From: Bifidobacterium choerinum
GTDB lineage: Bacteria; Actinomycetota; Actinomycetes; Actinomycetales; Bifidobacteriaceae
Reading direction: 5' to 3'
Assembly: GCF_000741135.1 (NCBI RefSeq)
Contig: NZ_JGYU01000002.1
Coordinates: 124,001-188,000 of the forward strand
Length of the DNA stretch: 64,000 nt
Shown here: piece after piece, positions 10,923 through 19,724 of the stretch
How positions within the stretch are numbered: the first letter of the stretch is position 1
Layout: every line of letters starts with the position of its first letter
Made by a program: the position numbers and the translations under genes
Notes under the pieces: model-generated
The model's database searches: none
The model's input: the letters and a program-made list of their open reading frames with translations, nothing else
What the model was told of the DNA's origin: nothing

Positions 10923-12881
10923 ATGACTTGCATGTTCTACATTGGAGGTATGCAGGAAGAAGTAAAGAGCGGCGCCACGGCCGCCGGGAGATACCATTCC
11001 CATTCGATCCCGCTCGACATGGAGGACATCGAGCGCGATTGGGACAAGCCGATCCAGGAGGCCGGCATCGCCGCGAAGGCGAGCGTCATCGTGCGCGTCG
11101 GCATGCTCGACCTTGGCGCCGGCACCGGTAGTTTCCGTGTGCGCGAGATGATGCACCGCATCGCGTATCCGCTCGGTGTGCATGTGCGCGCCGACGTCAA
11201 CCTCACCGACATCGAGGCGGCGTGCACCGACGGCTCCGGGCGCATCACCGAAGTCGTCAACCTGCCGACGACCGGCATCAACACCGAGCGCATCTGGCTG
11301 CTCGAGCATTTCGCCGACTGGTTCAGCGTCAATCTCGGCACCGGCTCGATGTACCACCGCGAGACGAAGGTCTCCGCGGGTCTCATGCAGCATCTCGACA
11401 TGCGGGACGCCTCGCAGGTTTCCGCGGACATGGCGAAACAGTTGCGCGAGGAACGGCATCAGGCACGCGTCGCCGAACGCGCGGCCGCCTCCGACGAGGC
11501 TGTTGAGGACGACGAGGCCGCGCTCGCCGGCAGCGCCGTCGACGCGGCGGCGACGATTGCGGATGCGTCGACTGACGTTGCCACGCAATCGACGGACAAT
11601 GCGCAGTCGACGAACGCTGTGCTGTCGACGGATGATATGCAATCGGCGGATGACACGCAGCCGGAGATCAACGAGACCGTCATCGACGCGCTCGTCGCGG
11701 CCGACGGCCACGGCGACGACGCGCGAGGCAGCGCCGAACAGCTGGCGATGCCGCGCAAGCCGCGCACACGGCTGCGCGCGGTCGCCGGCGAGCGCACACG
11801 CGCATGGCGTGAGCGTTCGCAGCGCCCGCCGAAGAACGGGTACGCCGAGCATTTCGACCATGTCGGCGAACGTGCCGTCGCACGCAAGAAGCATGAGATC
11901 ACGGTGCGCGACGTGCATAAGCGGCTCGATATGATCGAGCGTCGCAAGCCGCTGTATTCGCCGGCGCTGTCGGGACTCGCGTCGGCGTGTGCGTGCGCGT
12001 CCTTCGTGTTCCTGCTCGGCGGCGCGCCGTACGACATGATCGGCGCGTTCGTCGGCGCCGGCCTCGGCCAGTGGCTGCGACGGCGGCTGTTCGCGCATCA
12101 TCTCAATCAGTTCTTCGTGACCTTCGTCTGCGTGGCCGTGGCGGCCTTCGCGTGCGTCGGCACGCTGCGTCTGATCGGTCTGTTCAATCCGGTGGCGTTG
12201 CAGCATGACACGGCGTACATCGGCGCGATGCTGTTCGTCATCCCCGGATTCCCGCTGATCACCGGCGGTCTCGACATGGCGAAGATCGATTTCCCGTCGG
12301 GCGTGCAGCGCGTGATGTATGTCGTGTGCATCATCCTGATGGCGACGCTCGCCGGATGGATGGTCGCTTCGCTCGTCCATCTCAACCCACAGGGCTTCGA
12401 ATCGCCCGATCTCGCGCCGTGGGTGAACTGCTGCCTGCGCGCATTGTTCGCGTTCATCGGCGTGTGGGGATTCTCGATGATGTTCAATTCACCGCAGCGC
12501 ATGTGTCTGGTGGCGGCGACGATCGGCGCGATCACCGACACGCTGCGTCTGGAATTCGTCGATTACGGGCTGCCGCCGGAGGCCGGCGCGTTCCTCGGTG
12601 CGATGCTCGCCGGTCTGCTCGCATCGGCGTGGCGTTCGGCGGTGCGCCACCGGCTGCTGCCGCCGCATCTGGGCTATCCGCGCATCTGCCTGACGGTGCC
12701 GTCGATCGTCATCATGGTGCCGGGACTGTATATGTATCAGGCGATGTTCCATCTGGGACAGTTCGAGACGCTGCTCGCGCTCGACTGGGCGTTCCGCGCG
12801 TTCATGGTCATCATCTGCCTGCCGATCGGTCTGGCGATGGCGCGCGTCATCACCGACAAATCCTGGAGGTACGACATGTGA
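10923..12881 (+). CDS. ThrE-type threonine/serine exporter family protein with a long internal linker
   Basis: Members export threonine, serine or related solutes across the membrane. The protein has the N-terminal DUF1212/ThrE cytosolic part (VGMLDLGAGTGSFRVREMM... NTERI), about ten hydrophobic helices, and the C-terminal ThrE_2 half (residues about 500-650). It is unusual in having some 150 acidic, Ser/Thr-rich residues inserted between the cytosolic part and the first helix, including four 6-residue repeats. Total length is about 650, against about 450-500 for common homologues. The start is uncertain: in-frame ATGs at 10923, 10932 and 10950 lack a well-spaced ribosome-binding site (GGAGG abuts the last one). 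The gap before it (10723-10922) is AT-rich and has no supported gene. The gene is convergent with trpS. Confidence 0.75.
   Translation: MTCMFYIGGMQEEVKSGATAAGRYHSHSIPLDMEDIERDWDKPIQEAGIAAKASVIVRVGMLDLGAGTGSFRVREMMHRIAYPLGVHVRADVNLTDIEAACTDGSGRITEVVNLPTTGINTERIWLLEHFADWFSVNLGTGSMYHRETKVSAGLMQHLDMRDASQVSADMAKQLREERHQARVAERAAASDEAVEDDEAALAGSAVDAAATIADASTDVATQSTDNAQSTNAVLSTDDMQSADDTQPEINETVIDALVAADGHGDDARGSAEQLAMPRKPRTRLRAVAGERTRAWRERSQRPPKNGYAEHFDHVGERAVARKKHEITVRDVHKRLDMIERRKPLYSPALSGLASACACASFVFLLGGAPYDMIGAFVGAGLGQWLRRRLFAHHLNQFFVTFVCVAVAAFACVGTLRLIGLFNPVALQHDTAYIGAMLFVIPGFPLITGGLDMAKIDFPSGVQRVMYVVCIILMATLAGWMVASLVHLNPQGFESPDLAPWVNCCLRALFAFIGVWGFSMMFNSPQRMCLVAATIGAITDTLRLEFVDYGLPPEAGAFLGAMLAGLLASAWRSAVRHRLLPPHLGYPRICLTVPSIVIMVPGLYMYQAMFHLGQFETLLALDWAFRAFMVIICLPIGLAMARVITDKSWRYDM
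11586..11657 (+). repeat. Four 18-bp in-frame repeats in the exporter linker
   Basis: The units at 11586, 11604, 11622 and 11640 encode QSTDNA, QSTNAV, LSTDDM and QSADDT. They are diverged copies of one 18-bp unit, so the linker has grown by slippage or unequal exchange without breaking the frame. Confidence 0.7.
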
Positions 12882-12904
12882 CGGCGAACGGCCGCACATA
12901 TGGC

Positions 12905-12960
12905 ATACGACGGCGGGGCGGCACTTGGGATTCCCAAGTGCCGCCCCGCCGTCGTCGTAT
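12905..12960. terminator. Bidirectional hairpin between thrE-like gene and trpS
   Basis: GGCGGGGCGGCACTTGGG pairs with CCCAAGTGCCGCCCCGCC around a very small loop, and the flanks ATACGAC/GTCGTAT extend the stem after a 3-base bulge. It lies between two convergent stop codons, 24 bases after the first. Confidence 0.75.
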
Positions 12961-13006
12961 GTTGACGTGCGTGCGATGCACGCGCGCATGACAGGAGGTC
13001 GCCGCG

Positions 13007-14110
13007 TCAGCGGTCGTAGCGCATGCCCATCGCCTCGCGGACCTCGTCGAGTGTCTCGTTGGCGATCGCGTTCGCACGGCGGTTGCCCTCATGCAGGATG
13101 TCGCGGATCGTGTCCATGTCCTGCGCGAGTTCGGCGCGGCGCTCGCGGTGCGGCGCGAGGAACTCGTTGACCGATTCGGTCACGTACTGCTTGAGCGCGC
13201 CGGCGCCGGCGTTGCCGATCTCCTCGGCGATCTCCTGCGGGTCGCGGCCGGTGACGAGGCCGGCGGTCGTCAGCAGCGCCGAGACCTGCGGGCGGTGCTC
13301 CGGGTCGAAGGTGATCATGCGTTCGGAATCGGTCGGGCTCTTCTTGATGAGCTTCGCCGTCTCCTCGGCGGTCGCGCCGAGCATGATCGAGTTGCCGTAG
13401 GACTTGCTCATCTTGCGGCCGTCGAGGCCGGGGATCTCCGGGGCGTCGGACAGGATCGCGGCCGGCTCCGGGAAGATCGGGTGCTTCTTCGCGTAGCGTT
13501 CGTTGAAGCGGCGGGCGATTGTGCGCGTGATCTCGACGTGCGGCAGGTTGTCCTTGCCGATCGGCACGACGTTCGCCTTGCAGAACAGGATGTCGCAGGC
13601 CTGATGCACCGGGTAGGTGAGCAGCAGGCCGGTGAGCGCATGGCCGGAGGATTCCATCTCCGACTTCACGGTCGGGTTGCGGTGCAGCTCGGCCTCGGTG
13701 ACGAGGGACAGGAACGGCAGCATCAGCTGGTTCTCGGCCGGGATCGCCGAATGCGTGAAGATCATCGTCTTCTCCGGGTCGATGCCGGCGGCCATGTAGT
13801 CGAGGACGAGGTTGAGCACGTTGTCGTCGATGTGCTCGGTCGTGTCACGGTCGGTGATCACCTGATAGTCGGCGATGATGATGTTCGTGTTGACGCCGCG
13901 GTTCTGCATCGCAACGCGTTCCTTGATCGAGCCGAAGAAGTGGCCGAGGTGCAGGCGTCCGGTCGGACGGTCGCCGGTGAGCATCGTGAACTTGTCCGGA
14001 TGCTCCTCGAGCTTCTTGAGCGTTTCCTCGGAACGCTTTCTCGCAGCGAGGAAACTCGCGCTCATCTCATTGCCGGCCGCAGTCAGGCGCGCCTCTTGTT
14101 CTTCAGCCAT
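13007..14110 (-). CDS. trpS: Tryptophan--tRNA ligase
   Basis: This class I aminoacyl-tRNA synthetase charges tRNA-Trp. The HIGH signature appears as GRLHLGHFFG near residue 55, and the KMSKS loop as GRKMSKSYGN near residue 230, with the expected PIG..N..H segment between them. The length of 367 residues is slightly longer than the 330-350 usual, because of about 30 extra N-terminal residues (MAEEQEARLTAAG...) before the Rossmann core. AAGGA lies 9 bases before the ATG at 14110. The gene is divergent from the DUF3073 gene, with a 143-bp promoter region between them. Confidence 0.96.
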   Translation of the reverse strand: MAEEQEARLTAAGNEMSASFLAARKRSEETLKKLEEHPDKFTMLTGDRPTGRLHLGHFFGSIKERVAMQNRGVNTNIIIADYQVITDRDTTEHIDDNVLNLVLDYMAAGIDPEKTMIFTHSAIPAENQLMLPFLSLVTEAELHRNPTVKSEMESSGHALTGLLLTYPVHQACDILFCKANVVPIGKDNLPHVEITRTIARRFNERYAKKHPIFPEPAAILSDAPEIPGLDGRKMSKSYGNSIMLGATAEETAKLIKKSPTDSERMITFDPEHRPQVSALLTTAGLVTGRDPQEIAEEIGNAGAGALKQYVTESVNEFLAPHRERRAELAQDMDTIRDILHEGNRRANAIANETLDEVREAMGMRYDR

Positions 14111-14253
14111 ACGTAGTAATCCTTGTGCCGTTCGAATCGTTGGTTTTCGGTGGTTTTCATCGTAGAAATCTGAGCAGACAACAAAAGAGGGGCGGAGAAG
14201 TGGTACTCTCTTATGTGATGAATTGATAGCAAACAGTTAATCCAGGGGGTCAG

Positions 14254-14649
14254 ATGGGCCGCGGACGTCAAAAAGCCAAGCAGCAGAAGATAGCTAGGAA
14301 GCTCAAGTACCTGACCACTGACACGGATTATGACGAGCTTGCGAAGGAGCTGGGGGCGCGGGAACCAGGTTCCGGTTCATTCGATCCGTTTGCCGATGTG
14401 GAGGCGAAGTACGCCCAAGACGCGGATGTTGACGAGTTCGAGGATGAGGAGACCGTCGTGTCCGCTGCATCCGAGGACGACCTTGATGACTATGCGCAAT
14501 GGGCGGCCGAGGCCGCCGCGAAGGCCACAAGCGGAGAGATGCCGGTGACGCCAGTGTCCAAGCCGCACAAGCCTATTCCGATGCCAGTGCCGGGTGCCTT
14601 CAAGCACGCCGATCATGCGAAGCATGCGGACTCCGCGCAGCAGCAGTAG
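14254..14649 (+). CDS. DUF3073 family protein
   Basis: This is a small actinobacterial protein of unknown function. The N-terminus MGRGRQKAKQQKIARKLKY is the family hallmark, a strongly basic stretch that probably binds nucleic acid, followed by an acidic middle (DVDEFEDEETVV) and a low-complexity C-terminus rich in Pro, His and Ala. The length of 131 residues is longer than in many relatives because of this tail. A strong AGGGGGT ribosome-binding site precedes the ATG. A hairpin terminator follows at 14697-14745. In actinobacteria the gene is widely conserved as a single copy. Confidence 0.85.
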   Translation: MGRGRQKAKQQKIARKLKYLTTDTDYDELAKELGAREPGSGSFDPFADVEAKYAQDADVDEFEDEETVVSAASEDDLDDYAQWAAEAAAKATSGEMPVTPVSKPHKPIPMPVPGAFKHADHAKHADSAQQQ

Positions 14650-14696
14650 GAGTCCAGTGCCGGTCCGTTGAACGGACGAATCGAGACATATCGCAG

Positions 14697-14745
14697 GATG
14701 TGCGGGTGTGCGTGGACCCTGGAGGTTCACGCACACCCGCACATC
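14697..14745. terminator. Hairpin between DUF3073 and SCP-like genes
   Basis: GATGTGCGGGTGTGCGTG and its exact complement CACGCACACCCGCACATC form an 18-bp stem around a 13-base loop. The position between two convergent genes suggests it ends both. Confidence 0.75.
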
Positions 14746-14802
14746 TGTATTCGGCGGTGGGGGTAGGGGCGTGCGTTCCGCCGCGATGGCCGGATGTGCG
14801 GA

Positions 14803-15210
14803 TTAGCCGAGCGGGAGGATCGCCGACAGGTCGTCGCGTTCGCCGACCGCGCTGATATGGCCGGCCTCGCGTTCCTCGTCCCAGCTGGTGATGCCGCTGG
14901 CGACGCGCAGCCAGACGGCCGGTTCGAGTTCGATGACGTCCGGCGGCGTCAGATTATGCGGATCCGAGGCGGGGCCATCGAGGATCTTCACGGCGCCCCA
15001 CGGCGCGACGCGCACCTCGACGCCCGGGCCCGGCGCCTTCAGCTCGAGCATATGCAGCGAATAGCGGACGGCGAGCGCCATCGTCGGGCGTGGCAGCGCG
15101 GGGGCGATGTCGGTCGCCGCTTCGGTGCCGACGAGCGCATGCGCGGCGTCGCACCAGGCGTCGTAGGCGTCCATGCCGGCGGGGATGTCCTTCTTATGGA
15201 TAGCAGCCAT
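14803..15210 (-). CDS. SCP-2-like (sterol carrier family) protein
   Basis: This 135-residue protein resembles the bacterial SCP ortholog family (SCP_3), which has the fold of the sterol-carrier C-terminal domain that in mycothiol-dependent maleylpyruvate isomerases and actinobacterial homologues follows a DinB-like part. Features are R..LH.LE..APG..VEVRVAPWGAVKI in the centre and PPDVIELEP.VWLR.A.G towards the end. It is probably a cytosolic lipid- or small-molecule-binding protein; its ligand is unknown. The ATG at 15210 opens with MAAIHKKDIP. The gene is divergent from glgP across a 374-bp region. Confidence 0.6.
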   Translation of the reverse strand: MAAIHKKDIPAGMDAYDAWCDAAHALVGTEAATDIAPALPRPTMALAVRYSLHMLELKAPGPGVEVRVAPWGAVKILDGPASDPHNLTPPDVIELEPAVWLRVASGITSWDEEREAGHISAVGERDDLSAILPLG

Positions 15211-15375
15211 GCTTCGTATTGTGCGCGCACGTTGCGATAAGTCAGTATATATAGGTATCGCCGATCGCTGCGGGTGCAGGTCGCGGCGGCGTTACTGAAA
15301 TCGGACTGAACGACACGCGGGGCGTGCGCGCGGGCGGCGGACGCGCAGGCGGCTATGACGGCTGCTGGCCCCATC

Positions 15376-15463
15376 TGAAGCGCTTGCGCAATGTGGAGAT
15401 TGCGGTACAAAAAGCGTGTGATTGCAGTCGTAACCTTTGGTGAAGTCGACGTTATGCTATGAT
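15376..15463 (+). promoter_or_regulatory. glgP upstream region: LacI-type operator core and promoter
   Basis: AAGCGCTT at 15378-15385, inside TGAAGCGCTTGC, is a palindrome with the central CG typical of LacI-family operators. Downstream, TTTGGT (15436-15441) and TATGAT (15458-15463) are spaced by 16 bases and make a plausible sigma-70-type promoter, giving a leader of about 115 bases before glgP. The remainder of the 15211-15584 gap shows no gene. Confidence 0.45.
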
Positions 15464-15584
15464 TTGCTGTTTGAGAACGTATGCAAAAACGGACAGAAGA
15501 GCTTGTATCGCGGATTTCCGGCAGGACAGGTGATTTTGCCCGTGGGCGTTCATAGTGAAGATAACGTTCAGAGGAGTCATAGAT

Positions 15585-18047
15585 ATGACCGAACTTACGG
15601 CACCGAAGTCCTCGGTTACCGCAGCTCAGTTCGCGGATGAGATCCGCAACGAGCTCAAGTACACGCAGGGCGTTACGCCCGAACAGGCGAAGCCGGCCGA
15701 CATCTACGTCGCCACGGCCACCGCCGTGCGCAAGCACCTTATGGATTCTTGGATGAAGACCCAGCAGGACATGATCAACGGCAACACCAAGGCCGTCGGC
15801 TACCTGTCCGCTGAGTTCCTGATGGGCAAGCAGCTGCGCAACGCGCTGCTCAACTCGGGCCTCACCGACCAGTTCTATGCTGCGGTCAAGGAGCTGGGCT
15901 TCGACGCGCAGGAAGTCATCGACGCCGAATACGAGCCGGGCCTCGGCAACGGCGGCCTCGGCCGTCTCGCCGCCTGCTTCATCGATTCTCTCGCGTCGCT
16001 GGGTGTGCCGGCCTTCGGCTATGGCATCCAGTACCGCTATGGTATCTTCCGTCAGGAATTCGACGAGGAAGGCCGTCAGGTCGAGCGTCCTGACTACTGG
16101 CTGACCAACGAGGATCCGTGGGGCCACATCGACTACGCGCGCGACCAGCGCGTCAACTTCGGCGGCGAAGTCGTCGAAGAGGCCGGCAAGCGCGTGTGGA
16201 AGCCGGCTTGGGCGGTCCGCGCGATTCCTGTCGACTACATGGTTCCGGGCTACGAGTCCGGCCGCGTCAACACGCTGCGCCTGTGGCAGGCACGCTCCTA
16301 CGACGAGTTCGACCTGCTCACCTTCAACAAGTCCGAGTACCTTGACGCGGTCAAGCCGCAGGTCAAGGCCGAGGACATCTCCAAGATCCTGTACCCGGAG
16401 GATTCGACCGAGGTCGGCAAGGAACTGCGCCTCGAGCAGCAGTACTTCTTCGCCTCCGCTTCGCTGCACGACGCGATCCGTGTCTTCTACGGCGACGCCG
16501 AGAAGCCGGATCTGACGACGTTCCCGGACAAGATCACGTTCCAGCTCAACGACACCCACCCGGTCATCGGCATTCCGGAGCTCATGCGCATCCTCATCGA
16601 TGAGTACGGCTACGACTGGGATACCGCGTGGGACATCACGACGAAGACCTTCAACTACACGTGCCACACGCTGCTTCCGGAAGCGCTCGAAGTGTGGCCG
16701 GCGTCGCTCATCGGCAAGCTGCTGCCGCGTCATCTCGAGATCATCGAGAAGATCAACGACCAGTTCATGCACGAGCTCGAAGGCCTCACCGACGACGAGG
16801 CGAAGATCGAGCGCATGCGCATCCTCACCGCGGGCGAGAACCCGTCGGTGCGCATGGCGTACCTCGCCTCCTACGCCGGCTCGCACGTCAACGGCGTCGC
16901 CGAGCTGCATTCGCAGCTGCTCAAGGACGTGACGCTGCGCGACTTCTCGGACATCTATCCGGCGAAGTTCACGAACGTCACGAACGGCGTCACCCCTCGC
17001 CGCTTCATGAAGCTCGCGAACCCGGGCCTGTCCGCGCTCATCACCGAAGGCCTCGGCACCGACAAGTGGCTCGAGGACCTCGAACTGCTCAAGAACCTTG
17101 AGCCGCTCGCCCAGGACGACGAGTTCGTCAAGAAGTTCGCGAAGGTCAAGTACGACAACAAGGTTCGCTTCGCCGACTTCGCGAAGTCCGAGTACGGCTT
17201 CAAGCTCGATCCGACGACGATGTTCGACACGATGATCAAGCGTCTGCACGAGTACAAGCGCCAGGCCCTCAAGATCCTCGAGGTCATCGCCACCTATGCG
17301 GACATCAAGTCCGGCAAGGTCAAGGTCGAGGACGTCACGCCGCGCACCGTCATCTTCGGTGCGAAGGCCGCCCCGGGCTACTACCTCGCCAAGATGACGA
17401 TCCAGCTCATCAACAACGTCGCCAAGGTCATCGACAACGATCCGGACGTCATGGGCAAGCTCAAGGTCGTGTTCCCGTGGAACTACAACATCCGCGTCGC
17501 GCAGATGCTGATCCCGGCGACCGAGCTCGACGAGCAGATCTCGCAGGCCGGCAAGGAAGCGTCCGGCACGTCGAACATGAAGTTCGCCCTCAACGGTGCG
17601 CTCACCGTCGGCACGCTCGACGGCGCGAACGTCGAGATCCGCGAGCGCGTCGGCGCCGACAACTTCTTCCTCTTCGGCATGACCGTCGACGAGGTGGACA
17701 AGATGTACGAGAGCAACTACGATCCGGCGAAGTTCTACGAAGCGGATCCGCGCCTCAAGACCGCGATCGACATGGTCGCGGACGGCACCTTCTCCAACGG
17801 CGACAAGGAGACCTATGCTCCGCTCGTCTCCGATTGGCTGACCAAGGATTGGTTCATGACGCTCGCCGACTTCACGGCGTACCACGACATCCAGTCCCAG
17901 ATCGAGACGCTCTACGCTGATCAGCTCGAGTGGAACCGCAAGGCGATCCTCAACGTCGCCAACTCCGGTTACTTCAGCTCCGATCGTTCGATCGAGGACT
18001 ACCTCGACCGCGTCTGGATGACCGGCCCGCTGCCGACCGAGAAGTGA
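15585..18047 (+). CDS. glgP: Glycogen/starch/maltodextrin phosphorylase
   Basis: The enzyme releases glucose-1-phosphate from the non-reducing ends of alpha-1,4-glucans, using phosphate and pyridoxal phosphate. The protein has 820 residues, the usual length. Signatures include YLSAEFLMGKQL near the N-terminus, EPGLGNGGLGRLAACFIDS, TFQLNDTHPVIGIPELMR, and EASGTSNMKFALNG, whose lysine binds pyridoxal phosphate. The start at 15585 is supported by GAGGAG and by the family N-terminus MTELTAP; an in-frame ATG 30 bases upstream lacks a ribosome-binding site. The gene is monocistronic, ending in a strong hairpin. A palindrome with LacI-type symmetry upstream suggests control by carbon source. Confidence 0.96.
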   Translation: MTELTAPKSSVTAAQFADEIRNELKYTQGVTPEQAKPADIYVATATAVRKHLMDSWMKTQQDMINGNTKAVGYLSAEFLMGKQLRNALLNSGLTDQFYAAVKELGFDAQEVIDAEYEPGLGNGGLGRLAACFIDSLASLGVPAFGYGIQYRYGIFRQEFDEEGRQVERPDYWLTNEDPWGHIDYARDQRVNFGGEVVEEAGKRVWKPAWAVRAIPVDYMVPGYESGRVNTLRLWQARSYDEFDLLTFNKSEYLDAVKPQVKAEDISKILYPEDSTEVGKELRLEQQYFFASASLHDAIRVFYGDAEKPDLTTFPDKITFQLNDTHPVIGIPELMRILIDEYGYDWDTAWDITTKTFNYTCHTLLPEALEVWPASLIGKLLPRHLEIIEKINDQFMHELEGLTDDEAKIERMRILTAGENPSVRMAYLASYAGSHVNGVAELHSQLLKDVTLRDFSDIYPAKFTNVTNGVTPRRFMKLANPGLSALITEGLGTDKWLEDLELLKNLEPLAQDDEFVKKFAKVKYDNKVRFADFAKSEYGFKLDPTTMFDTMIKRLHEYKRQALKILEVIATYADIKSGKVKVEDVTPRTVIFGAKAAPGYYLAKMTIQLINNVAKVIDNDPDVMGKLKVVFPWNYNIRVAQMLIPATELDEQISQAGKEASGTSNMKFALNGALTVGTLDGANVEIRERVGADNFFLFGMTVDEVDKMYESNYDPAKFYEADPRLKTAIDMVADGTFSNGDKETYAPLVSDWLTKDWFMTLADFTAYHDIQSQIETLYADQLEWNRKAILNVANSGYFSSDRSIEDYLDRVWMTGPLPTEK

Positions 18048-18079
18048 GGCATGCAGCCGCGAGGCTGATTGCAGCATAG

Positions 18080-18127
18080 AAGACGAACGGCGGACGGCAC
18101 CTTCGGGTGTCGCCCGCCGTTCGTCTT
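18080..18127 (+). terminator. Rho-independent terminator of glgP
   Basis: AAGACGAACGGCGG pairs with CCGCCGTTCGTCTT across an inner stem GGCACC/GGTGTC with a TTCG loop. The hairpin follows the stop by about 32 bases and its right arm ends in a short T-rich stretch. Confidence 0.8.
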
Positions 18128-18212
18128 TGTGTATGCGTCCATCCATATCGCCATGTCGATGCATATAATCGTCCGTCCGTATGCGCCATGCCGTCGCCGC
18201 GACGACAGTGTC

Positions 18213-18244
18213 GGCGGCACGGCGGCACGGCGGCACGGCGGCGC
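18213..18244. repeat. 8-bp GGCGGCAC repeat, nearly four copies
   Basis: Three exact copies and one with a single change stand head to tail in the non-coding gap 18048-18405. The copy number is likely to vary between strains by slippage. No gene is supported in this gap apart from the flanking terminators. Confidence 0.7.
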
Positions 18245-18299
18245 CGGCGACGATGTTCGGATGTCGATATCGCTGCCGCAGTCGTCATCGATACGAAAA

Positions 18300-18339
18300 A
18301 CCGCGGTGTGCACGTTCCAACAATCGTGCACACCGCGGT
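18300..18339 (-). terminator. Rho-independent terminator of the small membrane-protein gene
   Basis: ACCGCGGTGTGCACG and CGTGCACACCGCGGT are exact complements around a 10-base loop. Read on the minus strand, the stem is followed by five T residues, so it terminates the gene at 18406-18630. Confidence 0.85.
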
Positions 18340-18405
18340 TCGCTGATGTCAGCAACGCGTAGTTCGCGTACGACGCCGCCGCACAACGCAGTGCGGCGGT
18401 CGCGA

Positions 18406-18630
18406 TCAGGCTGCGTCGGCGGCCGGAGCGACCTTGTCGACGTCGTCCTCAGTCTTGTCCTTCGCGAGCGTGAGGTCGACAGGCGATGAGCTGTTCTCCC
18501 ACGGCTCCTCCCACGGATCGTAGTCCGGGTTCTGCTGCTTGTAGATGTAGACTCCGACGACCGCCGCGAGCAGCGCACCGAAGAGCAGCGCGAAGAATTT
18601 CCAACCGCTAGAGGACTTATGTTCCTTCAT
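18406..18630 (-). CDS. Small single-pass membrane protein, 74 residues
   Basis: I do not recognise the family. The N-terminus MKEHKSSSGWK is followed by one hydrophobic helix (FFALLFGALLAAVVGVYIY, about residues 12-30), then a short acidic, proline- and tryptophan-containing tail (DYDPWEEPWE). The start at 18630 is preferred because GGAG lies a few bases upstream; a 15-codon longer frame does not have this. The tail probably faces outside or the cytosol depending on the orientation of the lysine-rich start (the positive-inside rule favours N-in). A strong terminator follows. The gene is divergent from the rhomboid gene. Confidence 0.65.
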   Translation of the reverse strand: MKEHKSSSGWKFFALLFGALLAAVVGVYIYKQQNPDYDPWEEPWENSSSPVDLTLAKDKTEDDVDKVAPAADAA

Positions 18631-18867
18631 GACGGCTCCTTTCCGATTACCTGGTCGACTGGTTTCCCCAGACAACTCTGTTCACCATCATAGGACCTTC
18701 GCCGCGTTCGCGCGACTTCGGTTGTGCTCATGGCAAGTCCCTGCGCCTCAACGCGAAGGCGGCATGCATGGCCGGTTCCATGACGGTCGCGCAACGGTCG
18801 CATGGCGACCGCGCGACGCGCGTCGTAACGCGCACAGCGGTGCGCGTCGCGGCACGTCACCCTGCGC

Positions 18868-18873
18868 TACAGT
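18868..18873 (+). promoter_or_regulatory. -10 box of a probable leaderless rhomboid mRNA
   Basis: TACAGT is followed by exactly 7 bases and then the ATG at 18881, and no ribosome-binding site is present. Confidence 0.5.
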
Positions 18874-18880
18874 GTGACCT

Positions 18881-19663
18881 ATGCCCAACAATCGTTTTTC
18901 GTTGTTCCCCGATTCCCCGTCGATGCGGCAGGTGTTCTCGCTGCGGTCGCTGCGTTACCGCTGGCGCAACGGCGAACCGGTCGTCACGTCGGCGATCATC
19001 GTCGTCTGCGTCGCGCTGTGGATCGTCGAGTTCGTCCTCAATCTGGTGAGCCGCCCGGCTTTGGCGGATCTGCTGCAGTACGGCGCGATGCAGCCCTACC
19101 GGGCGGCGCGTGAGCCGTGGATGTTCGTCACGTCGATGTTCCTGCATTCGCCGACGTCGATCTTCCATATCCTGTTCAACATGCTGACGCTGTGGTGCGT
19201 CGGGCCGTTCCTCGAGCGGCTCATGGGACACTGGCCGTATCTGATGCTGTATATGATCGCCGGCATCGGCGGCGGCGTCGGCATGGAGCTGTGGGCGGCC
19301 TTCGGCCGTGACCCCTCCGGTTGGATCACTTATTCCTATGGTGCGTCCGGCGCCCTGTTCGGCCTGTTCGCCGCGTGCCTCGTCGTCTACCGGAAGGCCG
19401 GCGCCGATATGCGGTCGATGCTCGTGTGGATGGCGATCAACTTCGCGATGCCGCTCGTCGTGCCGAACATCGCATGGCAGGCGCATGTCGGCGGCTTCAT
19501 CTTCGGCGGCCTGCTCACGTTGCTCGTCGTCGACGGTCCGCGTGCATTGCGCGGCAAGTCGACGTTGGCGCGCACGTCGATCTACGGCGGCGCGTTGCTG
19601 CTGCTCGAAGTGATTATCGTCGTCATCTGCAACCAGAACAACATCTACGCGATGATGCTGTGA
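18881..19663 (+). CDS. Rhomboid-family intramembrane serine protease
   Basis: Rhomboids cut membrane proteins within their transmembrane segments using a Ser-His dyad. The catalytic serine lies in YGASGALFGLFAA (GxSG motif, about residue 155) and the histidine in AWQAHVGGFIFG (about residue 205). The sequence HILFNMLTLW.VGPFLERLMG with its conserved asparagine is the family's oxyanion region. There are six or seven hydrophobic helices in 260 residues. There is no ribosome-binding site; a TACAGT box 7 bases before the ATG suggests a leaderless transcript. In actinobacteria a rhomboid gene commonly sits beside crgA near the origin, which agrees with the gene order here. Substrates are unknown. 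Confidence 0.9.
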   Translation: MPNNRFSLFPDSPSMRQVFSLRSLRYRWRNGEPVVTSAIIVVCVALWIVEFVLNLVSRPALADLLQYGAMQPYRAAREPWMFVTSMFLHSPTSIFHILFNMLTLWCVGPFLERLMGHWPYLMLYMIAGIGGGVGMELWAAFGRDPSGWITYSYGASGALFGLFAACLVVYRKAGADMRSMLVWMAINFAMPLVVPNIAWQAHVGGFIFGGLLTLLVVDGPRALRGKSTLARTSIYGGALLLLEVIIVVICNQNNIYAMML

Positions 19664-19724
19664 GCGTCGTGTGGCGGCTGATTTCGCATGCCTCTAGTGT
19701 CGCTGCGCAACTTACAGCGGTGTA

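Noticed and set aside
15039-18236. 1065-codon frame opposite glgP
   Set aside because: Antisense shadow; the glycogen phosphorylase motifs lie on the other strand and the product has no recognisable domain.
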